From: Pontibacter sp. E15-1
Lineage (GTDB): Bacteria > Bacteroidota > Bacteroidia > Cytophagales > Hymenobacteraceae
Length of the DNA: 64,000 nucleotides
Assembly (NCBI RefSeq): GCF_022601975.1
Contig: NZ_JAKVIR010000005.1
Coordinates: forward strand, 80,318 to 144,317
Direction: 5' to 3'
The position numbers and the translations under genes were made by a program. A model generated the notes under the pieces. The model had not been told where the DNA came from. It made no database searches and saw only the letters and a program-made list of their open reading frames with translations. Positions 1 to 8,164 of this stretch are shown in pieces (the stretch's first letter is position 1; each line of letters starts with the position of its first letter).

Positions 1-86
1 TAAGAGGTGCTGATTTAAGAAATGTCCGTTTCCTGAGCGACTCCAGCTTCGTAGACGCAGACACAACAGGCATCGTGCTGCAGTAA
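1..86 (+). CDS. C-terminal end of an unidentified protein (partial)
   Basis: Frame 3 is open from the window edge to a TAA at 84-86 and encodes 27 residues with a balanced, protein-like composition (it starts RGADLRNVRF). The gene begins outside the window, so its family cannot be named. The ATG directly after the stop (87) opens a 71-codon frame of improbable composition, so 87-317 is treated as non-coding. Confidence 0.4.
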   Translation, partial: RGADLRNVRFLSDSSFVDADTTGIVLQ

Positions 87-317
87 ATGTATACAGGTGG
101 CCAAAACCAAGATCGTCTGGCTACTCTTCTTGGTCAGGAAAACATAAGCAGCTGTTTCCTTTATCATTCCACAGCCTTCTTCCGAAACGCCTATACCCAC
201 CGCAGACAGCCTGTAGCCGTTTCAGCCGCCGCCGTTCATCACGTTCTATACATAAGCCAGCGAGTATACCCTGCATCGGCTGCCGCGTTAAAGGGGGTAT
301 AATCAAGAGATAAACCC

Positions 318-737
318 ATGAAAACTAAGCATATACAAAAAGGCATAATAACCTTGTCATTACTTGTCCTGCTGGGATTGGGTGCATGCCAGACCAGTAC
401 TGCACCTGCTGGCACATCTGGCAGGGCAACGAGAGCTACCAATAACGTGGCACCCCAACGCGTGGATATAAGAGGAAGCATTGTGGCAAGCCGGTATAAC
501 GAAGGCCAGGTGGTGCTGGAAGTGGAGAATTTTTCACCTTCGCCAAACTCTCGCTACAACCGGGCCTATGTGCTTGTGGTGCCCACCGCGCAAATCATTG
601 GTGCTGACGGGCAAACGATCAGCCTGAGTGAGTTAGGGCAAGGGCAAAACGTGTCTGTTTTGCTGAGAGGCGGTGGCCGGGGCAACTTCGTGGGCATTGG
701 CGTTGCCCGGAAGCTATGGGTCGAAAATGACTTTTAA
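318..737 (+). CDS. Small hypothetical lipoprotein
   Basis: A 139-residue protein. Residues 1-24 form a type II signal peptide: basic MKTKHIQKG, then a Leu/Val-rich core, then the lipobox LGAC with Cys at about 24, so the mature protein should be lipid-anchored in the envelope. The mature part starts with a Ser/Thr/Ala-rich linker, followed by about 90 residues of alternating polar and hydrophobic character with GQ and GGG stretches, suggesting a small beta-rich fold. I do not recognise the family. An AGAGAT purine stretch lies upstream of the ATG. It stands alone and points toward the opposite-strand ABC exporter gene. Confidence 0.75.
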   Translation: MKTKHIQKGIITLSLLVLLGLGACQTSTAPAGTSGRATRATNNVAPQRVDIRGSIVASRYNEGQVVLEVENFSPSPNSRYNRAYVLVVPTAQIIGADGQTISLSELGQGQNVSVLLRGGGRGNFVGIGVARKLWVENDF

Positions 738-788
738 AGGGGTGCTCCGCTAGTAAACGTTCTCTAAACCCAGCCGCCGCACCAATCC

Positions 789-2537
789 TTAAATCCTCGC
801 CTGATAGGTATAGAGTTGGTAATACCTGCCCTGCTTTTCCAACAACTCCTCGTGCCTGCCTCTTTCAGCGATGTGGCCCTGCTCAATCACCAGGATCTGG
901 TCGGCCTGGCGAATGGTACTGAGGCGGTGGGCGATCACGAAGGTGGTTCGGCCCTGCATCAGCGTTTTCAGGCTGGCCTGTATCAGGCTCTCGCTCTCCG
1001 TATCGAGGTTGGAAGTGGCCTCATCCAGAATCAAAATGCGCGGGTCGGCCAGCACGGCCCGGGCGATGGCGATGCGCTGCCGCTGCCCGCCCGAAAGCTT
1101 CACGCCCCGCTCCCCGATCAGCGTATCCAGGCCTTCATCAAAGCGATCCGTGAACTCCTGCACATAGGCTGCTTCCACGGCTTCCTGCAGTTGGGCCTCG
1201 GTGGCGTCCGGTCTTGGGAAGAGGATGTTTTCGCGAATGCTGCCTTCAAACAGGAAATCGTCCTGCAGCACCACGCCCAACTTGCTTCTGTAGCTCTGCA
1301 GGCTGATGGTTTGCAAGTCGTGGCCGTCAACGGTGATGGTGCCACTGTCGGGGTTTAGAAAAGAAGCCGCGAGTCCGGCTATGGTCGTTTTACCGGAACC
1401 CGACGAGCCAACCAGAGCCGTGACGGAACCGGCAGGGGCTTTAAAGCTAATTTCCTTCACCACTTCTTTCCCGGCCTCATAGGCAAACGCCACCTTGTCG
1501 AAAACCACATCGCCGTGGATACGGTCCAGACGTAGGGTTCTGTGCCCGCCATCGTCTTCGAGGGGTGTGTTCAGGATTTCTTCGGTGCGGTCCAGGCCGG
1601 CAAAGGCCTCTGTAAACTGACTCCCGATGTTACTCATCTGCAGGATAGGCGCGATCATGAAGCCCAGGTACAGCGTAAAGGCCAGAAAATCGCCGAAGGT
1701 AAGCTCGCCCTTCATGATCAGGTAACCGCCAATGCCCATAATGCCCGCCGAGGCAAGGCCCAGCAGCAAGGTGGCCGACGAGGTAACCACGCTGGTGGTG
1801 ATCAGGCTGCGCTTCACGTTGAGGAAAAGCCGATTCACACCATCCTCAAAGGTCTTGATCTCCTGCGCTTCGGCATTAAACCCCTTTATCACGCGCACAC
1901 CGCCAAGCGTCTCGGTCAGCCGGCCAGTGACCTCGGCATTGATCACCCCGCGCTCCCGGAAGATAGGCCGGATCTTACCGAACGCTTTCAGGGAAATAAC
2001 CCCGAAAATAGCCACCGGAAGCAACACAAAACCCGTCATCAGCGGACTGATGTAGATGAGCAGCACCAGGCAGATCAGCGAGGTCAGCACCCCTCCTATC
2101 ATCTGGGCAAATCCCGTACCGACCAGGTTGCGCACGCCTTCCACATCCGTCATGATCCGGGACACCAGCTCACCGGTCTTGGTATTGTCGAAGAAGCGGA
2201 TGGGGAGTTGGATGATATGCCGCTGCACCTTCGCCCGTAGCTGCGAAATGAGGTTCTGCGCCTCCACGCTCAGTATCTGCGTCAGGGCAAACGAGGTGAT
2301 CGCCTGAATGACGATCGCTGCCACCACCGCCCCGATCAGCCATTTCAGCATGGTCGAGTCGTTGTTCGGGATCACATCGTCGATCAGGAACTTGCTAGCC
2401 CCCGGCAACACCAGGCCCGCCAGCCGGCTGACAATGATGAGCGCAAAGCCAACAGAGAGATGCCTTTTCCGGGGCCAGATAATGGTTTTGAAAACCTGGG
2501 CGACGGTTACGTTCTTAAGTTTTTTCGATTTTGACAT
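789..2537 (-). CDS. ABC exporter, fused permease and ATPase (MsbA/LmrA type)
   Basis: A 582-residue half-transporter working as a homodimer or heterodimer in the inner membrane. Residues 25-310 are the type I exporter membrane domain with about six hydrophobic segments. Residues 345-575 are the ATPase: Walker A GSSGSGKT at 377-384, signature LSGGQ at 481-485, Walker B ILILDE at 501-506, and the AHRLSTIR switch region near 540. All catalytic elements are intact. The family exports lipids, peptides or drugs; the substrate cannot be told from sequence. It is a single-gene unit with no partner half-transporter beside it. Confidence 0.93.
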   Translation of the reverse strand: MSKSKKLKNVTVAQVFKTIIWPRKRHLSVGFALIIVSRLAGLVLPGASKFLIDDVIPNNDSTMLKWLIGAVVAAIVIQAITSFALTQILSVEAQNLISQLRAKVQRHIIQLPIRFFDNTKTGELVSRIMTDVEGVRNLVGTGFAQMIGGVLTSLICLVLLIYISPLMTGFVLLPVAIFGVISLKAFGKIRPIFRERGVINAEVTGRLTETLGGVRVIKGFNAEAQEIKTFEDGVNRLFLNVKRSLITTSVVTSSATLLLGLASAGIMGIGGYLIMKGELTFGDFLAFTLYLGFMIAPILQMSNIGSQFTEAFAGLDRTEEILNTPLEDDGGHRTLRLDRIHGDVVFDKVAFAYEAGKEVVKEISFKAPAGSVTALVGSSGSGKTTIAGLAASFLNPDSGTITVDGHDLQTISLQSYRSKLGVVLQDDFLFEGSIRENILFPRPDATEAQLQEAVEAAYVQEFTDRFDEGLDTLIGERGVKLSGGQRQRIAIARAVLADPRILILDEATSNLDTESESLIQASLKTLMQGRTTFVIAHRLSTIRQADQILVIEQGHIAERGRHEELLEKQGRYYQLYTYQARI

Positions 2538-2992
2538 GTTCTATTCTTTGTGACTTTTGAAGGAGGGTATGGGAATGACAAGCGGGTTGGCGTTTTGTTC
2601 AGCTCCCGCTACAAGGTAAGGAGATTAGGAGGATTTTTTCTGCAAGAGTGCTCATCTCCAAGTGTATTTTTCAGCACTCATAGTCCTCCAACTGCCCCCT
2701 CCAAAGCGAGCCCGCTGGATCCTTCAGTTTTTAAAGAGGCAACTTTTATACCCCACCTATGTGTAATGGGGAGTATAAGATCAACAATTTAATATTAATA
2801 TCAATTGATAAGCGCATACATCTTTGCCCTTCATAAGTGCAATTCCCCTCTTGGGAGGGGTAGGGGTGGGTTATTCTGCACTAACACTTTTACATGTGTT
2901 AAATCTGTTTGATAACGGTATAAAATCAAACCTAACCGCCCAATATGTCCTCTCAAAGTTCCTGGTAAGGGTATGGCTGGGCGCGTAGGCGA
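2538..2992. other. Intergenic region between two divergent genes
   Basis: 455 bases between the ABC exporter gene (leftward) and truA (rightward). It should hold both promoters. It contains a GGGG/CCCC hairpin repeat (listed separately) and a weak 7-base inverted repeat, GAGTGCT at 2646 with AGCACTC at 2673. Short open frames here lack protein-like composition. Confidence 0.6.
2841..2872. repeat. REP-like hairpin repeat
   Basis: The core CCCCTCTTGGGAGGGG forms a 6-base GC stem (CCCCTC/GAGGGG) around a TTGG loop, followed by TAGGGGTGGGTT. From memory, elements of this form, starting AATTCCCCTC and ending in GGGGTGGGTT, are scattered through Bacteroidota intergenic regions as short palindromic repeats. 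Only one copy was noticed in this window, so its repetitive nature is inferred. Confidence 0.45.
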
Positions 2993-3862
2993 ATGCTAAT
3001 TTATACCTACCTTGTGCCCCTGATTTCAGCACTGAAAAAACAAACGTATACATTGCGGTATTTCTTCCACATCGGCTACAAGGGCAGCCACTACAAAGGC
3101 TGGCAGCGCCACCCGTATGGCATCAATGTGCAACAGGTGCTGGAGAGCGCACTAACCCGCATCCTGAAAACACCTGTCGCGATCGTGGGGTGCGGACGGA
3201 CGGATGCCGGGGTGCATGCCAGCCAGTACTTCTTTCACCTGGACGTAGCCATACCCTGGACCTTCGATCTGGTTTTCCGGCTAAACAAGGTGTTGCCGCC
3301 AGATATCGCCGTGTTCGACATCATACCGATGGATGGCCTGCCCCACGCCCGGTTTGATGCCACCGCAAGGAGCTATGACTATTTCATCCATACCTCTAAA
3401 AACCCATTCCTGAGCGACGCAAGTGCCCTCTACCTCTTCTCCCACCTGCACCTAGACCAGATGAAGGCAGCGACCGCCTTGCTTCCAAACTACACCGACT
3501 ACAGGTCCTTTTGCATCACTCCCGCCGAGCACCGAAGCACCATCTGCCACATTCAGTCGGCCCAATGGTTTATCACAAGCAACGGCGACAGACTGCGCTT
3601 CCAGATTACCGCAAACCGGTTCCTGAGCCGCATGATCCGGATCGTGGTGGGCAAGCTGCTGCAGGTAGGAACGGGCACCCTTAGCCTTGCGGAGTTTGAG
3701 AGTTACCTGGCCACCGATAACTCGCCGAGACAGCTGCACCCAGCCCACCCCCAGGGTCTATACCTTTCTAAAGTGACGTACCCGTATCTCGATCTTACGC
3801 CACGCAGTTCTTTTTCGCCAGTTTCCGGGCAGCCCTCGGGAACTGGCTGGCATGAGTTGTAA
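2993..3862 (+). CDS. truA: tRNA pseudouridine synthase A
   Basis: Converts uridines 38-40 of the tRNA anticodon stem to pseudouridine in the cytoplasm. The catalytic motif GRTDAGVHA with Asp71 is present, preceded by the family's N-terminal strand (YFFHIGYKGSHYKGWQ, residues 23-38). The C-terminal half has the conserved FLSRMIRIVVGKLLQVG stretch. Homologues usually begin a few residues before the RYFFHIGY strand, so the first 20 or so residues may not be translated; a TTG codon at 3053 is an alternative start, but the ATG at 2993 is the only ATG in frame. The last 25 residues form a Ser/Pro-rich tail. Confidence 0.9.
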   Translation: MLIYTYLVPLISALKKQTYTLRYFFHIGYKGSHYKGWQRHPYGINVQQVLESALTRILKTPVAIVGCGRTDAGVHASQYFFHLDVAIPWTFDLVFRLNKVLPPDIAVFDIIPMDGLPHARFDATARSYDYFIHTSKNPFLSDASALYLFSHLHLDQMKAATALLPNYTDYRSFCITPAEHRSTICHIQSAQWFITSNGDRLRFQITANRFLSRMIRIVVGKLLQVGTGTLSLAEFESYLATDNSPRQLHPAHPQGLYLSKVTYPYLDLTPRSSFSPVSGQPSGTGWHEL

Positions 3863-4151
3863 GCAACAACTCTATACCCGCTTCGGTAATGGCGGTGATT
3901 GGTAAGGCAGGTATAACCGTAATCTGCGTTTCGGGAAGCACACCATTAAGCACGGCAACACGCTCCAGACGGCGCTTCACGGTAGCTGAGCGGCCCACCC
4001 CCAAAACAGCTATTCGTTTCCGGATGGCTTACGTAGCCTATAACAGGGCCGCATGCATAGCGCTTTCCCGTAGTCTGTCTCAGCAGTCAACGACTGGATA
4101 ATGCTTCCTATGTGAGCAGTAAAATAAATGAATCCCTAAAATCTTTAAGCT

Positions 4152-4526
4152 ATGGAAAATCAAAATAACAACGGCAGCTCCGCGCAAAAGTCTTTTGTGG
4201 AGCGATTGGCAGAAAACCTGGGCGGCACGGCCAACGCTGCCCGCATATATGGCACCCCCGTAGAACGGGACGGCGTGACCGTGATACCCGTAGCGAAGGC
4301 CGGGTACGGCTTTGGAGGCGGGGCGGGCAAGAAAGCCGGCGAAGAAGGCACAGGAGGCGGCGGCGGTATGATGCTGACGCCTATCGGCTATATTGAAATG
4401 AAGGGCGGCAATACCCGGTTTCGCACCACCCGCGACCCGCAGACCATCCTCCGGATCGTAGCGATCGGCAGCCTGTTCACCTTCCTGACGGTGCGCAGCA
4501 TCATGAAGCTAAGTAAACATAAATGA
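4152..4526 (+). CDS. GerW/YtfJ-family protein with C-terminal membrane segment
   Basis: A 124-residue protein matching the Spore_YtfJ (GerW) family by eye. Residues 14-70 hold the characteristic pattern: VERLAENLGG, then a 'G.PVERDGVTVIPVAK' strand, then GYGFGGGAG and a Gly-rich loop (GTGGGGG), then the strand MMLTPIGYIEM. Residues 98-114 form a hydrophobic membrane segment followed by a basic end. GerW acts in spore germination in Firmicutes, but the family is widespread in non-sporulating bacteria, where its role is unknown. It has its own downstream terminator, so it is probably monocistronic. Confidence 0.75.
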   Translation: MENQNNNGSSAQKSFVERLAENLGGTANAARIYGTPVERDGVTVIPVAKAGYGFGGGAGKKAGEEGTGGGGGMMLTPIGYIEMKGGNTRFRTTRDPQTILRIVAIGSLFTFLTVRSIMKLSKHK

Positions 4527-4589
4527 GGCCTTGTAGCAGGCTCAGGTGGCAGCAAACAACAATTTTAAGCGCTACTATCCTGAAAAAGA

Positions 4590-4620
4590 AAGCGGCACCT
4601 GATCAGGTGCCGCTTCATTG
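4590..4620 (+). terminator. Strong palindromic terminator after the GerW-like gene
   Basis: A perfect 26-base palindrome, AAGCGGCACCTGA and its reverse complement (4590-4615), followed by CATTGTCTTTT. The stem is GC-rich, and because it is symmetric it could act in both directions between the GerW-like gene and the leftward gene ending at 4833. Nothing else was seen in the 306-base gap 4527-4832. Confidence 0.75.
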
Positions 4621-4832
4621 TCTTTTAAGTTTGTAATAACATCAGAAGATAACTCCTGTCGCTAAAAAGTGGTAAGCCAAATCGAATTTAAAAAAGGCGG
4701 CCGAAAGCACGTTGCTGCGAGTTTTTATACATACACATGCATAGAGTCAGCAGTTAGAACAAGGCGCAGGTTTAAGTATAAAACTACCCGTTTCAAAACC
4801 ATCCTTACGTATACCCCCTGAAAAGCGGATGG

Positions 4833-5504
4833 CTATAGCCTGGCGTAAAGCTGCTTGTAGGTTACGTCTTCTTTCGTCAGGATCTTGGTTTCCTCTTCCT
4901 GCTTCACCTGGGAAATGTGTTCAAAAAAATCGCTTTCTTTATACAGGTAACTCACAGACAAATTCTTCTCGGAGTCTACCGAAATGCAGTGCCCATACGT
5001 GTCTTCAATAGTGTGTGGGTCTAGGGTTCTTCGCGGCGCGGCAAGGTACTTTTCGTGCAGCACATTAATAATATCCATCCGCTCCCTTTCCAACGTGACT
5101 GAAAAATTATAACAGAAGAAGAACAACTGGTCGTTGAAGAAATGCATTTCCAGCTTTACCTTATGCTTCCCCAGCATGATTTTATAGTAAAGCGTGTCGT
5201 AATTCAGCTGCCCGTAGTTTGAAAAGGTACAGCCTATTGCCCGATGCGTGGGCCGGGGCATCTTTTTCTGGACTGCCTTTCTGGAGCTGCCAAATTTCAG
5301 AGAGCTGGAAAACATGATCTCTGCATTGGCTTTTAAATTGCCAACCTCACTCCCTTTCGCAAGAACAGACTGTATATAATCGATGCTTTTGTAATTAAAA
5401 AATGCCCCTTGATAGGTATCGAAGGACTTTGCTAAGTACAAATTTTTCTGAATTCCGAGTAAACGGAAGCTTTTTTTCTTTAAATCGATTAGAAATTTAC
5501 TCAT
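4833..5504 (-). CDS. Hypothetical protein
   Basis: A 223-residue soluble protein with no signal peptide or membrane segment. The first 15 residues are basic (MSKFLIDLKKKSFRLLG). The middle is rich in aromatic residues and predicted beta structure (HFFNDQLFFFCYNFSVT, residues 121-137). The last 30 residues are acidic and Lys/Glu-rich. I do not recognise the family. The gene is flanked by long non-coding stretches, so there is no operon context. Confidence 0.6.
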   Translation of the reverse strand: MSKFLIDLKKKSFRLLGIQKNLYLAKSFDTYQGAFFNYKSIDYIQSVLAKGSEVGNLKANAEIMFSSSLKFGSSRKAVQKKMPRPTHRAIGCTFSNYGQLNYDTLYYKIMLGKHKVKLEMHFFNDQLFFFCYNFSVTLERERMDIINVLHEKYLAAPRRTLDPHTIEDTYGHCISVDSEKNLSVSYLYKESDFFEHISQVKQEEETKILTKEDVTYKQLYARL

Positions 5505-6075
5505 ACAAGAATGATTTTAACTCAAACAGTAGCCTAAAAAACAGGGATATACATAGTTAGGCTCCTGACAGAGGATCGATATTTTGTTATCGCAAGTTAG
5601 GAAAGCTTTGGATCATTTAATACTTCTCACCTTACAAAATATGTAATTATTTTGCGCTGCCCCAACTCTTGTCAGCCAAAATTCATCCCGAACCTCTGCT
5701 ATTCCTTGTCTAAACTTTGGGTTTGCTTTCGCAACTGATAGATATTCAGTGATTTATATGCATGTTAGCCAAAATCAGTCTAAAACCGCTATGCGTAACA
5801 GAATCAGCTTGTTTGGGTGTTTATTGATTTAAATGTGACCATTATTTGTCAATAATTTCTCTTATCAATCTGAAATCAAATAGCTTAGTCAGAAACAGCG
5901 GGAAGAGTAAGAGGCAAATTTGCGATGCAACTTACTATTCAATTCAAAATGTAACTTTACAAAGTACTGTTTTATCTTGCTATTATATCCTGAACATCAA
6001 AAACCTGTTAACCGTTAGATCACTAATGGCCATGGCCATTAATAAATCATATTCTAACTATAACAGACTTATACA
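5505..6075. other. AT-rich intergenic region
   Basis: 571 AT-rich bases between a leftward hypothetical gene and a rightward hydrolase gene, presumably carrying both promoters. The only strong structure is an 18-base perfect palindrome at 6024-6041. The overlapping frame that opens at 5846 has poor composition and runs into the hydrolase gene, so it is not called. Confidence 0.55.
6024..6041. promoter_or_regulatory. 18-base perfect palindrome, possible operator
   Basis: TAATGGCCATGGCCATTA is a perfect inverted repeat with no loop, ending 34 bases before the hydrolase ATG. That is a typical place for a dimeric repressor site near the transcription start. No regulator gene is adjacent, so the binding protein is unknown. 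Confidence 0.4.
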
Positions 6076-6912
6076 ATGCCATTCATCGAGACAGAAGACA
6101 TTCAGCGAGGAGAACACATACATCTGCATTATCAGGACTGCGGCGAAGGCCGGCCAGTCATCCTGATTCATGGCTGGCCACTCAGCCACCGGATGTGGGA
6201 AAACCAGATACAGGATATTGTGGACGCAGGTTTCCGTTGCATCGCTTATGACCGGCGCGGCTTCGGTGACTCTGACCGCCCCTGGAACAACTACGAATAC
6301 AATGCGCTGGCCCAGGACCTGCGCACACTCATCGAAAAGCTAAACCTGCACGACTGTATACTGGTTGGTTTCTCGATGGGCGGCGGCGAAGTGGTGCGCT
6401 ATCTCTCTAAATTCGGCGACGACCGGGTGTCCAAGGCGGTACTCATCAGTTCCATCATCCCGATCGTGAAGAAAACGGGCGATAACCCGGATGGCGTGCC
6501 CGAGGACAAGTTAAACGAGATCATGGACAGCCTCAAGACAAAGCGGGTAACCTTTCTGGCCGAATTCGGGAAGCAATTCTACAATTACAGCGACTATAAG
6601 GAGGAAGTGAGCGAAGAGCAGTTGCAGTATGACTGGTCCATCGCCGCTGCCGCCTCGCCCCGTGCCACCATCCAGACAGCCAAAGCCTGGGCCAACACAG
6701 ATTTTCGGCAGGAGTTGCAGCGCATTACCGTGCCCACGCTTATCGTGCACGGCGACGCCGACCAGATTGTGCCCATTGAAACCAGCAGTGCGCAGTCTTC
6801 CAAGGTTATTAAAAACAATCAGTATGTCGTTATCAAAGATGGGCCGCACGGGCTTTTCCTGACGCATAAAGAAAAGCTGAACACCGTGCTGCTCAATTTT
6901 CTGAAGCAATAG
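6076..6912 (+). CDS. Alpha/beta hydrolase, non-heme chloroperoxidase/arylesterase type
   Basis: A 278-residue cytosolic alpha/beta hydrolase. The oxyanion-hole motif IHGWPLSHRMW is at 31-41, the nucleophile Ser100 lies in GFSMGG, the acid Asp lies in HGDADQIVP (225-233), and His258 lies in DGPHGLF. The YDRRGFGDSDRPW segment (58-70) is typical of cofactor-free haloperoxidases and arylesterases. These are esterases or perhydrolases in vivo; the substrate is unknown. The gene has a palindromic operator-like site just upstream and its own terminator downstream, so it appears to be a single-gene, regulated unit. Confidence 0.88.
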   Translation: MPFIETEDIQRGEHIHLHYQDCGEGRPVILIHGWPLSHRMWENQIQDIVDAGFRCIAYDRRGFGDSDRPWNNYEYNALAQDLRTLIEKLNLHDCILVGFSMGGGEVVRYLSKFGDDRVSKAVLISSIIPIVKKTGDNPDGVPEDKLNEIMDSLKTKRVTFLAEFGKQFYNYSDYKEEVSEEQLQYDWSIAAAASPRATIQTAKAWANTDFRQELQRITVPTLIVHGDADQIVPIETSSAQSSKVIKNNQYVVIKDGPHGLFLTHKEKLNTVLLNFLKQ

Positions 6913-6937
6913 CCAATTTAAATTGACAGATAAAGTA

Positions 6938-6975
6938 ATTACAGCCGCTACATCCGGTAACGGCTGTAATTTTTC
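6938..6975 (+). terminator. Intrinsic terminator after the hydrolase gene
   Basis: A 10-base perfect stem, ATTACAGCCG (6938-6947) with CGGCTGTAAT (6961-6970), a 13-base loop, then a TTTT run. It lies 25 bases after the hydrolase stop codon. The rest of 6976-7207 holds only the promoter candidate listed next. Confidence 0.8.
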
Positions 6976-7143
6976 TGACTCAGGCGAGGATCACTCATTA
7001 TTATTAGAAGAGAACAAATTCCCTGCGCGAGCCAAGTTATACCCTGCATCGTTTATTGATCTGCCAAGAAGGGGTAGTTACGTAGATAAAAGAACATCCG
7101 CATGCCTTATCTACTGCCATGCTATTTGTAAACTCTACATCTA

Positions 7144-7176
7144 TTGCTATCATGTAACCAAAATAATTTATATTTT
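7144..7176 (+). promoter_or_regulatory. Candidate Bacteroidota promoter for the GAF gene
   Basis: TTGC at 7144 followed after 21 bases by TATATTTT at 7169 resembles the Bacteroidota -33 (TTTG) and -7 (TAnnTTTG) boxes. The predicted start would leave a leader of about 25 bases before the ATG at 7208. The match is imperfect in both boxes. Confidence 0.35.
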
Positions 7177-7207
7177 TAGAGGTGCTACGTCATTACAATA
7201 AAATATC

Positions 7208-7726
7208 ATGGAGTTCAGACACATCCATTATTGGCAATACGAGCCGGGAGACGATGAAAACGTAATCCTGGAAGCAGCGCTGACCCTTTGCAACAAAGGC
7301 AGACATAGTGACTACCTGCAGGAGATCGCAACGTTCATCCAGGAGCATACGCATGCAAAGTTTGTACTGATCGGACGGCTCTCTGAAGACATGACGAGCG
7401 TTCATACCGCTATTATGTTGCAGGACGGGCAACTTCTGGACAATTTCACGTATGCGCTGAAAGGCACCCCATGTCAGGATGTACTCACGCAGCGCTTCTG
7501 CTTCCATCCCTATGATGTGGCGCCCTCTTTTCCGGATGACATGGAGCTGAGGGACCTTAACATTGACAGCTATATGGGCAGCATCCTGCTCTCCGGCGAC
7601 AATGAGCCCCTTGGTCTAACCGTGCTGATGGACACAAAAGTGATTCAGAATGCCGCTTTCGCCGAGCACCTGATCATGGTTCTCAGCCCGGCGATAGAAG
7701 AAGAGATCAAATTGCTCAACCTTTAG
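7208..7726 (+). CDS. GAF-domain protein
   Basis: A 172-residue protein made almost entirely of one GAF domain. Features typical of the bacterial signalling GAF fold are visible: an N-terminal helix, the strand KFVLIGRL (55-62), the stretch DNFTYALKGTPCQDVL (78-93), then DSYMGSILLSGDNEPLGLTVLMD (119-141). GAF domains bind small ligands or mediate dimerisation; a stand-alone GAF protein with no output domain probably works through a partner. It lies upstream of a large PAS histidine kinase gene, but 438 bases separate them. Confidence 0.75.
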   Translation: MEFRHIHYWQYEPGDDENVILEAALTLCNKGRHSDYLQEIATFIQEHTHAKFVLIGRLSEDMTSVHTAIMLQDGQLLDNFTYALKGTPCQDVLTQRFCFHPYDVAPSFPDDMELRDLNIDSYMGSILLSGDNEPLGLTVLMDTKVIQNAAFAEHLIMVLSPAIEEEIKLLNL

Positions 7727-8164
7727 ACTCCACATGCTCTTATACCTATTTTCCCTATTGCTCTGCGGCATCAGCTTGCCGTTACGTTGCCAGCCCCATT
7801 CCTTTTAAGCAGGTATACCTTACTCCTGCATCAACAGAATATCCCGAATTCTCTGTCCTCCTGTGCTCAACCTCGTACATTGCATTTTTTGTTAGCTAAA
7901 GGCCGCTTGCCGTACGCGTTTAACCGATCACATCAATTTAAACCATCCTATTCAGCTATCAATCTGTTACTGCCCTCCGCAGCCCATACCTTAGGCACAC
8001 GCATTTTAATGATCGTTTGAATCAGTTCATTGTCGGGTATATCTGGTGTACCCCTGAATATTTAACTACAATTGCCGAACCCGTACTCAACGCCCCCGTT
8101 CAAATTGCACAGACACTATTCATACCGCTTTGCACTGCGCTCACGATAAAAAACGATACACACG
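7727..8164. other. Intergenic region before the PAS kinase gene
   Basis: 438 bases between two rightward genes. I see no convincing gene, RNA or strong hairpin. The 77-codon frame at 7787 has a random-looking composition. The region presumably holds the kinase promoter. Confidence 0.5.
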
